NCBI GenBank assembly: GCA_034231615.1
Contig: CM067298.1
Coordinates: 62,216,387-62,280,386, forward strand
DNA: 64,000 nt
From: Meghimatium bilineatum
Lineage: Eukaryota > Mollusca > Gastropoda > Stylommatophora > Philomycidae
Direction of reading: 5' to 3'
Shown: piece after piece, positions 56,626 through 64,000 of the stretch
How the letters are laid out: the number at the start of each line of letters is the position of its first letter
Position numbering within the stretch: the stretch's first letter is position 1
Program-made: the position numbers and the translations under genes
Notes under the pieces: generated by a model
Seen by the model: the letters and a program-made list of their open reading frames with translations, nothing else
Told to the model about the DNA's origin: nothing
Database searches by the model: none

Positions 56626-56920
56626 TTAAATGTTCAGTTACGTATATAATAATGGTGCTATATTAGATTTAATTTACTTCTAGTCTTACAGGTGTTAAAT
56701 GTTCAGTTAAGTATATAATAATGGTGCTATATTAGATTTAATTTACTTCTAGTCTTACAGGTGTTAAATGTTCAGTTACGTATATAATAATGGTGCTATA
56801 TTAGATTTAATTTACTTCTAGTCTTACAGGTGTTAAATGTTCAGTTAAGTATATAATAATGGTGCTATATTAGATTTAATTTACTTCTAGTCTTACAGGT
56901 GTTAAATGTTCAGTTATTTA
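56626..56920 (+). repeat. 69-bp minisatellite, about 4.3 copies
   Basis: Unit begins TTAAATGTTCAGTTACGTAT; starts at 56626, 56695, 56764, 56833 and 56902. Units alternate between GTTACG and GTTAAG, suggesting duplication of a two-unit block. A diverged half unit precedes it at about 56577. Confidence 0.95.
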
Positions 56921-57174
56921 AAAATTGCTCTATTAAGAATCTCTAAATCACATCATCACACTATTATGTCATCATCCCTATTGGAACGTAACTTGGAATG
57001 GGTCTTTGTTCCTTTGTTGTTTCTCTTTTAAATTAGTTTTGCTATGTGTTAGTTATACTAGTTACCAGTGACAATATTACATTAACATGGTTGTTATCAA
57101 TCCTGGTTTTGTTACTGCTGCACACTCTAACTTTTCAGATATTCTGACAGTTTGGTTATTTATTCAATTCCATA

Positions 57175-57300
57175 GGTGAATGTGACCCAAAATAAGTCAA
57201 GCTAAGGGCATAGTAAAATGAGCAGATATCCCAGTCAACCTAAACCCTGAACAATGCATTCCGTTATCTGAACTACATATATTAGCCTATGGCAGATATT
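57175..57300 (+). repeat. S-A fragment
   Basis: GAGCAGATATCCC and CAATGCATTCCGTTATCTGA match the S-A 3' half; strongly decayed. Confidence 0.5.
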
Positions 57301-57606
57301 CAAAATATACACATAAAATAAGATAAAACAGTCGAATCCCAAAACACTTGCTACCTGCCTATTTTTGGGATAATTCATATAATACATATTATATCAATAA
57401 TTAGTTTAAATATTAATTTTTTAAGGTTTAGGAGTGCTGTGTTTTACATAACTAATCCTAACCCTAAATAAATTCATATTTAAATTAATAAATGATAAGC
57501 ATAAACTGATAAACATAGTCAAGGGAAATAATAAAATAGTAAGGCACGTGTTTTGGGATAGGACTGATAAAACTAATGGGAAGCACATTTCCCCAGTGAA
57601 CATTAC

Positions 57607-57916
57607 CTCTCTGTTGGCTTTCTCAGATTCTGGTTTGTTATGTTTCAAAGATAATGAATCTTTTTTCACCACAGGCTGATCATCTGCCACATAGATTGTT
57701 TCTTCTTTGTTATGATGTACATTACCAGTTTCTAGGTCTAAATGACATTCATCATTTATCTTTGTAGGAGTTGGCAGAGAAGACACGGAAGAACGTGACG
57801 TTTTATTAGGCTCCTGATGAATTAATTCTGTCTCTAAACGTTTCTGTTCAAGAACTTCAATGAGGTAATCATCCTCAGGGACACACTTTCCCATTCTTAA
57901 GCAGGCACTTATCCAT
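57607..57916 (-). CDS. TOPBP1: TOPBP1 exon B: end of BRCT5 and Ser/Thr-rich linker
   Basis: The first residues, WISACLRMGKCVPEDDYLIE, carry the invariant BRCT tryptophan and final helix, so exons A and B together complete BRCT5. The remaining 80 or so residues are a charged linker with 'SSVSSLPTPT' and several Asn/Lys/Glu-rich stretches. The LETEL segment soon after the BRCT end resembles the same position in vertebrate TopBP1. The acceptor is CACATTGCAG and the donor is GAG/GTAATG. The exon is 310 bases, entering with one base of a split codon and leaving in phase 0. The open frame runs on past the donor for about 50 codons, but that part is hydrophobic and intron-like and I exclude it. Confidence 0.9.
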
Positions 57917-58254
57917 CTGCAATGTGAATTTTTTGTGTATTATTGTATCACTGCATAAAATGTATTAAAGTATACAATTTGAAAAGAAAAATTGTCAAAT
58001 CTATCAACTTTTTGGTGCAGAAGATAGAATTTTTGTGCAGTACAAATATGTAAACTATCACAAAAGTCATCCCATTAACTGAACCATGCCAGATACTAGT
58101 AGAACAAAACAAAAAAGGTGATAAAACATAAGAAAGAGTCTTGAAGAAAGAAAATTTACTTATTTTACTGTTGAATCACAGTATAAGTAGCTTTTATGAA
58201 CTTTGTGACATGATGATGGAAATGATAATTTGTGTGTGTCTTCATTTTAAAACA
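57917..58254. other. Intron between exons A and B, nothing recognised
   Basis: No supported feature. The rest of this intron (58386-59144) is also unassigned; blocks near 57330-57600 and 58760-59000 resemble each other (see findings). Confidence 0.45.
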
Positions 58255-58385
58255 CACACCATATCTCTCTTGTAGTAGCACAATGGTCCTACTAGATTTT
58301 CAGAAGAATGAAGAAATGCACTATATTGCCTCTGTATTTTTGCTAATGGCCAAACACATCCAACTTCTGCAATGGTAACTAATAC
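58255..58385 (-). repeat. S-B repeat, degenerate
   Basis: GGTCCTACTAGATTTTCAGA and GAAATGCACTATATTGCCTC keep the S-B order. No GAA tail remains. Confidence 0.65.
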
Positions 58386-59144
58386 ATTAGTATTTTACCA
58401 CTTCTACTGAACGGTGGATGTCTGTAACATAAAGCTAGTATGACCGGTTCTCATACTATATGCTGGTCACCAGCCTCAAAGATAACCAGTTAAAACTTGA
58501 TTGATTTTTGTTGTTTTTTATCGCTGTCTGCAATGCTATTGACATAACAAAAGACATACCCCCAAAAATTGTTTTTGATGTGTTATTTTATTTTTTAAAA
58601 GTACAAAAGACTATACTAATGTTTTGGAAAAAAGGTCTTGATCAAGTAGTAAATAGATATTGTCAAATATTATACTTGGCCATATTGAGGCTACGCAATC
58701 ATATAGACTGCGTTGTTAAATAATGATGGGGACAGAACCTCAAGAAAGTATATGTTTAAGTCCAATCCCAAAACATGTGCCTACCTGTTTATTTTGTGAT
58801 TATTTCCCTCAGCTATGATTATCCGTTTATGTATATAATTTATTAATTTAAATATTAATTTATTTAGGATTAGTAATGCAAAGCACAACTCTACTAACTC
58901 TAACACAAAAAACATTAATATTTAAATAAATAAATAAATACTCATAAACATAGCCAAGGGAATTAATCAAATGAAAAATAAGCAAGAAGGCACATGTTTT
59001 AGGATTGGACCAAGTTTATTACTCTTGTTACCTACGCCAGATGGTGAAGTGTTAATTTCAATTCCATATTGGTGTTTTGGGGAAGATTTCTTAAGCTGCA
59101 AATTCCAGATAAATGTCTATATATCAATGTGGTCAATACAGGCT

Positions 59145-59240
59145 GGACAGTCTTCTACTCTGCTGAGACTTTGGTATATGATTTTTTTTTTAAATCTCAA
59201 GGTCTACTGCAGATAAGAGAGTTGGCTTTTATGTACATGT
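59145..59240 (-). repeat. S-C end fragment
   Basis: GGACAGTCTTCTACTCTG and CTGCAGATAAG match 44298-44365. It lies just downstream of TOPBP1 exon A. Confidence 0.55.
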
Positions 59241-59327
59241 GACTTATCAGTATGTTGTATCTGCGGTTTAGTCTTAATCTGAAGATAATTGTTTGTTCTG
59301 TGAAGAATATTCTACACAATATCTTAC

Positions 59328-59456
59328 TCTCTTCCTACAGCAGGAATTGTCCACTTTTTAGCAGCCTCATACTTTGATCCACTTGGATAATTGACTACCA
59401 GGTGAGTGTTAGCCTGTAGATCTTTTCTAGCCTTGCGAGCAAAATGATCTTGACAG
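59328..59456 (-). CDS. TOPBP1: TOPBP1 exon A: second half of a BRCT5-like domain
   Basis: This is the most 5' exon recognised. It encodes about 42 residues, beginning CQDHFARKARKD and including THLVVNYPSGSKYEAAKKW and TIPAVGRE. The pattern of a beta strand 'THLVV', then 'G-KYEAA-KW', then the strand before the conserved BRCT tryptophan is the signature of BRCT5 of TopBP1. The acceptor is TTTCAG and the donor is GA/GTAAGA. The exon starts with one base of a split codon and ends with two bases (GA) that complete a Glu codon with the first base of exon B. Frame and phase are therefore fixed by the next exon. The start of BRCT5 must lie in an upstream exon that I cannot find between here and 64000. 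Confidence 0.9.
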
Positions 59457-59871
59457 CTGAAAGAGATATTTAGATAATTATTATTAAAGTGTGAAATTAC
59501 AAAACAACTTTATTATTATTATTATTATTAGATGTTTGTTTGTCAGAGAGCCCCAGGCATTACGAGAGATTAGATTTTACTTCTTATGTGCAGTAGGGTG
59601 ATTTTTCTCCACTTTCTTTCATACCTAGGAGACAAGCTTTCGGCTTAGTGCAATGCCTATGGAAGGAGCCTTCTACTCTCAGAGGGAGTCAATAATCGTA
59701 TAGATGATATGCTATAAAGCTTCCATAAGAGAGAGCATCAATATAACAGAATGTCATCTACTAAGATTTTGTTGCATGGGTGATTTGTCTAGTGGGCCAT
59801 TGGTGAGACCCACAGACACAACCGCATGCGTATTATTATTAGATAGTAAGCTCTATAATTTAATGTATCTA

Positions 59872-61219
59872 CGAGGCGTGTTCAAATGAAACCGGGACTT
59901 GTTACACCACGCGTGATAGAGCGCACTGATATTGATGACATTTTGCACTAGTAATGAGTATCCAATAATTTACATACGGTCACGTGTTCATCTTCCCAGC
60001 ATGCATATGTGCTGCAGAAGACTGTCAACAATATGGCGGGTGTGATTCCGAACCCGTCCAAAGTGAATCAGCGTGCTGTGATCCAGTTTCTTTCATTTGA
60101 AGGATGTCAAGCAGTAGACATTCATTGGAGAATGAAGGCAGCATATGGTGACAAATGTTTGTCGAGGACCAGAGTGATGGAGTGGGTGCGTATGTTTAAA
60201 GACGGACGTGAGTTAACGGCAGATCTTGCACGGCCAGGTCAGGCGCATATTGTTGCAACAGAAGAAGCCATAGCCGTGCTTGATAAAGCAGTACTGACTG
60301 ACCGTCGTCGGAGCATTCGTTCGCTTGCAGAAGAATTCCATATGTCAATTGGGACAGCCCACATGGTTGTTCGGAAGAAATTGAACTATCGGAAGGTGTG
60401 TTCACAGTGGGTCCCACGGATGTTGACTGACCACCATAAGGAAGAACGGATGGGGTGGAGTTTGAACCACCTGATGCGTTACAGGGCAGAGGGTGATGCA
60501 TTTCTGTTGAGCATTGTGGCAGGTGATGAATCGTGGTGCCACCACTATGAACCGAGCAGCAAAATTGACAGCATGCAATGGAAACATCCAGGTTCACCAA
60601 AACCCAAAAAATTCAAGACACAGGTTTCTGCTGGGAAGGTTATGGTGACTGCATTTTTTGACCATGAAGGGCTTTTGTTGACTGATTTTAAGGAACCTGG
60701 TGTCAACATCAATGCCGCCCATTATAAAGACACTTTAGACAAGCTGCATAAGGCCATCAAGGCTAAGCGACCAGGCAGACTTTCTCAAGGTGTGATTCTT
60801 CTCCACGACAACGCTCGTCCGCACGTCGCAAAAATTGTGCAGGAAACATTGGCAAAGAAGAATTGGGAAGTTCTTCATCACCCAGCCTATAGTCCCGATT
60901 TATCCCCGTGTGATTTCCATTTGTTCGGACCGTTGAAGAAAGCACTAAAGGGGCAGCGATTCAACAGCGACGCAGACGTGAAGACAGCGGTGACCACATG
61001 GTTCAGAGAACAGCCACGCAACTTTTTCTCGGACGGCATTCGACGTCTACCTAAACAGTGGGATGCTTGCCTAAATGCATACGGAGATTTTTTCTGATGA
61101 ACCCAGGTGCATTCTTATTCACAAGTGGTTGCTTTGTTCAATTCCGTTGAAAATATTAAATTGCGTATGATACTTTTTAAATAAATCCACAAGTCCCGTT
61201 TTCATTTGAACACGCCTCG
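59872..61219 (+). mobile_element. Complete mariner element, 1348 bp
   Basis: The left end CGAGGCGTGTTCAAATGAAA and the right end are inverted repeats of 31 bp differing at one base (position 21, C versus A). Each end is flanked by TA (59870-59871 and 61220-61221), the mariner target duplication. The element carries the intact transposase. It is inserted about 400 bases upstream of the exon A acceptor of TOPBP1, on the opposite strand. Confidence 0.97.
60033..61097 (+). CDS. Intact mariner transposase, D,D34D
   Basis: A 354-residue open frame with no stop or frameshift, close to the usual 345-350 residues of mariner transposases. The start is the ATG giving MAGVIPNPSKVNQ; a longer frame upstream has no ATG. 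The N-terminal third has the helix-turn-helix DNA-binding region ('FEGCQAVDIHWRMKAAYGDK', 'SRTRVMEWVRMFKDGR'), then 'WVPRMLTDHHKEER'. The DDE/D catalytic triad is 'GDESWCHHYEP', 'LHDNARPH' and 'YSPDLSPCDFHLFGPLKKAL', with exactly 34 residues between the second and third Asp. The enzyme would bind the flanking inverted repeats and move the element by cut and paste into TA sites. It lies antisense in a TOPBP1 intron. All catalytic residues are present, so activity is plausible but untested. Confidence 0.97.
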   Translation: MAGVIPNPSKVNQRAVIQFLSFEGCQAVDIHWRMKAAYGDKCLSRTRVMEWVRMFKDGRELTADLARPGQAHIVATEEAIAVLDKAVLTDRRRSIRSLAEEFHMSIGTAHMVVRKKLNYRKVCSQWVPRMLTDHHKEERMGWSLNHLMRYRAEGDAFLLSIVAGDESWCHHYEPSSKIDSMQWKHPGSPKPKKFKTQVSAGKVMVTAFFDHEGLLLTDFKEPGVNINAAHYKDTLDKLHKAIKAKRPGRLSQGVILLHDNARPHVAKIVQETLAKKNWEVLHHPAYSPDLSPCDFHLFGPLKKALKGQRFNSDADVKTAVTTWFREQPRNFFSDGIRRLPKQWDACLNAYGDFF

Positions 61220-61302
61220 TATTTTATGCATGCACAGCTAGCTGTCAATTTTAACACTTTAAAATAAAGCAATCATCAGTCTAAACTTGTAATTACTTTT
61301 GT

Positions 61303-61579
61303 CGCCGTGTGTTGCCGGGGCCCGAAAGGGAAGCAAAGAATAGCAACACTATTAACCTTCCGCACATGTCATAAAAGGCGACTAAGGAGGTTATGGGATG
61401 GAGTTGGCTGACACATCCCATATAGGGTCAGTGACCCAAAGCCATGCTGAAGTCGGATGTGTCAGGCCAAAAGGCACAGATATCGCAGCAATGCTGTAAA
61501 CCATGACACAATGCATTCCGTTCTCCGGACTACATCCTGCTAATCTGCAGGAGTTTGAGAACGAATGCAGAAGAAGAAG
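61303..61579 (+). repeat. S-A repeat, full length with 12-bp duplication
   Basis: Starts CGCCGTGTGTTGCCGGGGCC, ends GAGAACGAATGCAGAAGAAG, and is flanked by the direct repeat AATTACTTTTGT (61291-61302 and 61580-61591). The best-defined S-A copy in the window. Confidence 0.95.
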
Positions 61580-61591
61580 AATTACTTTTGT

Positions 61592-62449
61592 ACAACAGAA
61601 TTAAATTGCACAGAAGTCTAAACTTGCAGATACATAAATAACTTATCTCAGAATAATATTTTGAGTCATGATAGTAATTATGTAAAACATAAGGTCAATC
61701 AGCTTTACAATGAAAACAAAGACTATCAGATTATAGAGCACGGGTATAGAAAAATTACAGTTAACAATATACAAGACAGTTTCAACTTTAAGGTCTTTTT
61801 CATGAAATATACAAGACAAACAGTGAAAACTAAACATAAAGGCACTATCACAAAAGCATTAGACAGCAGACATTTAACAGCAGAGACATTCAAAGTAACA
61901 ACTAAGTATGTATATTGTCATAGAGATGTGCATTCGAAAATATGGGAAATAAGAACGAAATAAAACAACTAAACCTGAAAACATTAATGACAACACAGCA
62001 GAGGCTCCACCACCCAATTCTAAATAAATGAATGATCTGTATTGAGACCAATTGATTTACAGGTACAAAAATGCAATATATAGCAATTTTCAAGGGTGTA
62101 CCTAGCTATCATCTGTGGCGGAAATCTTATTGCAGTGACCTGAATATCATGGGCATAACGATAATCAATGCCATTTAACTGCATAGTGATCTGTGGTTGA
62201 TGGCATGAAGATGTTGACAGATATTATATATATTTCATGTCACAATGCTTACAAATGAAAACATAAATGATGTTATGGGATTTAAATGTAAAGATATTGA
62301 TAGTGAAAGTGGCTTTAGGAAATGACACTAGTAGTTCTGTGCTACATAGGCACATGTGTAGCAATGCCGGTATCTGCAACAAACTGTGCCAATATTACCC
62401 CTACATGCTGGGATGATTTGTGACATGTTCATGTCATTTTATCAGCACC
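61592..62449. other. Upstream of exon A, nothing recognised
   Basis: A 100-codon plus frame at 61661-61963 is Lys/Asn/Thr-rich and unrecognised. The missing BRCT5 5' exon was looked for here and not found. Confidence 0.45.
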
Positions 62450-62525
62450 AAATGGTCTCCGTCTCAAGTGGCTAAGCAATTTGCTTTGCGTTTGAATGGT
62501 GGGTTCAAATGGAGGCACATCATTT
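62450..62525 (+). repeat. Possible tRNA-like SINE head or tRNA relic
   Basis: GGTCTCCGTCTCAAGTGGCT followed 35 bases later by GGGTTCAAATGGAGGC; a 6-bp acceptor-like pairing is possible and box B fits (GGTTCAAAT). The anticodon and T arms do not fold well. Confidence 0.35.
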
Positions 62526-62839
62526 GATACATAAGTGAGATTTTTGTGGGCCTTTGGGATTATCTTCTCATGCTATGGCGCTACATGCTTGACAATACTC
62601 TGCATGCAGCATAAATTATTTTAAACACTAATATCTATGTAATAAACCATATTTTCCCAGGACATGAAAGAACAATAAAGAAATAGTTACACTGTAATCT
62701 GCTATAAATATTGTTATGGCAACTATGTTTGGCATGTGATACCTCTCACATCCCTGTCACAGAGAATCAAAGACACAAAATTGTACAGAACATATATGCT
62801 GAACCAAAAGGAAGAAATATTACATCTTTTATTTTTCAT

Positions 62840-63285
62840 CTGTGTTCACTCTTTCTAACTCCTGCAGATTAGCAGAATGTAGTCTGAGTGTGTTGTAATG
62901 GTTTACAGCTTAGCAGAGATATCTGAATATTTTGGCTTGACACATCCGACTTAAGCATGATTCTGGATCACTTTGGCCCTACATGGGATCAGGGCCAGTC
63001 TTAGGCCATTACAACATATGCGGCCGCATTGGGCCCCGCACTTCATAGGTCCATAAATTAATATTAGAATTTATTTTATTATCCTCTTCCCTACCCAGAC
63101 TGGGCCCCGCGCAATCCGTTTCGCATTGGGCCCCGCAATTGTTAGGGCCAGCCCAGCATGGGATAGAACAGTCAACTCTATCTGAAAACTTCCTGGAGAC
63201 ATCCTTAGTCTCCTCTTATGACAAGCATGTAAAGTAAAAAGTGTCGCTATTCTTTGTTCCTCTTATGGCAACACGAGATGAGGTG
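62840..63285 (-). repeat. S-A repeat interrupted by a second hAT-like element
   Basis: S-A blocks on either side (CTCCTGCAGATTAGCAGAAT; later GTCGCTATTCTTTGTTCCTC), with a 167-bp insert bounded by an 8-bp duplication at the CCTACATGGGAT block. Confidence 0.8.
62990..63156. mobile_element. hAT-like non-autonomous element, 167 bp
   Basis: Starts CAGGGCCAGTCTTAGGC; the right end AGGGCCAGCCCAG is an imperfect inverted repeat. Flanked by the 8-bp repeat CATGGGAT (62982-62989 and 63157-63164). An internal GCATTGGGCCCCGC block is present twice (63025 and 63123). No coding capacity. Confidence 0.82.
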
Positions 63286-63450
63286 TAGGCACAGATCAGC
63301 AAGAATTCCAAGGAAGGGGACATGATTATATACACGTATGGTTCAGTAAAGATGTGCATAGTGCTTAGACCTTCACAGCTCACCTTGTAGGGAAGACAAA
63401 GCAGAGAGTAGTGCATGTGCTGTGATTAAAAGTAGACTATTGCTTGAATG

Positions 63451-63703
63451 TTGCCGGGACCCGAGAGGGGAGCAAAGAATAGCAACACTGTTTACCTTCC
63501 ATGCAACTTAGGAGGTTATGGAGTGGAGTTGGCTATCCCATTCCATATAGGACCAAAGTGATCCAAAACCATGCTGAAGTCGGATGTACCAGGCTGAAAG
63601 GCACAGATATCACAGCAATACTGTAAACAATTACACAATGCATTCCGTTCTCTGGACTACATCCTGCTAATCTGCAAGAGTTTGAGATCGAGCATAGAAG
63701 AAG
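63451..63703 (+). repeat. S-A repeat with small internal deletion
   Basis: Starts GTTGCCGGGACCCGAGAGGG and ends GAGCATAGAAGAAG. About 20 bases around the CATGTCGTAAAAGGCGAC block are missing. Confidence 0.88.
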
Positions 63704-63719
63704 ACAAGTAGAATGACTG

Positions 63720-64000
63720 GATATTATGGCAGTGATAAAGGCCTTGAACTGATGAGTACACACAATGCAACACATGTCTGCATCCTTAGTGACCCAATGA
63801 GCATTATCAGAAAAATACGAATTGGTTGCATTCGAGAAATGGCATGAGTCAAGATGTCGAAGTTTGAATGTATCACATTCATTTATGTGCCTGGTTATGT
63901 GCCTGGTTATACCATCATATTCAAGGTAATGAAGGAGCGGATCAACTGGCTTGTGTTGCTACTGTGTCTGGTGGTAGAGCAATGGATCGTGCTGACATTT
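63720..64000 (+). mobile_element. Family G RNase H, running off the window
   Basis: Broken frames read 'MAVIKALE'-like, 'HNATHVCILSDPMSIIRKI', 'WHESRC' and 'QGNEGADQLACVATVSGGRA' then 'MDRADI' at the last bases. The rest of the copy would continue beyond 64000. Confidence 0.75.

Larger units (their letters stand above)
2170..59456 (-). other. TOPBP1: TOPBP1-like gene, partial, 14 exons over 57 kb
   Basis: TopBP1 is a nuclear scaffold of BRCT repeats that binds phosphorylated RAD9 and other partners and activates ATR kinase in the replication and DNA-damage checkpoint. Fourteen minus-strand segments, each with an AG acceptor and GT donor, give one reading frame of about 668 codons in the order expected for the vertebrate protein: end of BRCT5, linker, BRCT6, then an acidic and Ser/Thr-rich region matching the position of the ATR-activating domain. 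Vertebrate TopBP1 is about 1500 residues, so roughly 45 percent is here. Introns range from 1.0 to 13 kb and hold nearly all the mobile elements in the window. The 5' exons (BRCT0-4 and the start of BRCT5) and 3' exons (BRCT7/8) are not found. The assignment rests on two BRCT domains and the linker order, and I am confident of it. Which species it comes from is unknown. Confidence 0.9.

Noticed and set aside
60196..60600. 134-codon minus-strand ORF
   Set aside because: Antisense shadow of the intact mariner transposase.
61661..61963. 100-codon plus-strand ORF
   Set aside because: Lys/Asn/Thr-rich composition typical of AT-rich chance frames; no motif or splice logic.

Overview
This is eukaryotic, AT-rich, repeat-dense DNA from an invertebrate animal. 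The evidence is spliced exons with GT/AG borders, long introns, and many non-LTR retrotransposons, SINE-like repeats and cut-and-paste DNA transposons. A mollusc or other lophotrochozoan is my best guess from the style of the RNase H-bearing LINEs; this is inference and not proven.

The only host gene I can support is on the minus strand and runs through almost the whole window. It is an orthologue of TOPBP1 (DNA topoisomerase II-binding protein 1, the BRCT-repeat activator of ATR). Fourteen coding exons were read by eye from splice borders and reading phase, from 59456 down to 2170, about 2.0 kb of coding sequence over 57 kb. They encode the second half of a BRCT5-like domain, a Ser/Thr-rich linker, a complete BRCT6-like domain, and a low-complexity and acidic region where the ATR-activating domain should lie. 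The phases fit at 12 of 13 junctions. The junction between the last two exons does not fit, so at least one exon is missing from the model. The N-terminal BRCT repeats (beyond base 59456, probably beyond base 64000) and the C-terminal BRCT7/8 (below base 2170) are not found here.

Everything else is intronic, and most of it is mobile DNA. I use neutral family labels. LINE-A has endonuclease, reverse transcriptase and RNase H in one ORF; one copy at 24991-29065 is almost intact, with three nonsense codons and no frameshift. LINE-B also carries RNase H and is split by LINE-A. LINE-C, D, E and F are reverse-transcriptase relics, and family G is known only from RNase H-like tails. Two SINE-like repeats (S-A, about 280 bp; S-B, about 160 bp) and a longer non-coding repeat (S-C, about 1.3 kb) end in the same GAACGCAGAAGAAG-type tail as LINE-A. 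There is also a tRNA-derived SINE. DNA transposons comprise an intact mariner with near-perfect inverted repeats and TA duplications (59872-61219), a decayed second mariner, a Tc1-like element broken by LINE and SINE insertions, a piggyBac-like TTAA family, two small hAT-like elements sitting in nearly the same position of two S-A copies, and two further inverted-repeat elements.

I see no prokaryotic operon, CRISPR array, rRNA gene or functional tRNA gene. Repeat boundaries are by eye and usually good to 10-50 bases; exon borders are to the base but unconfirmed by transcripts.
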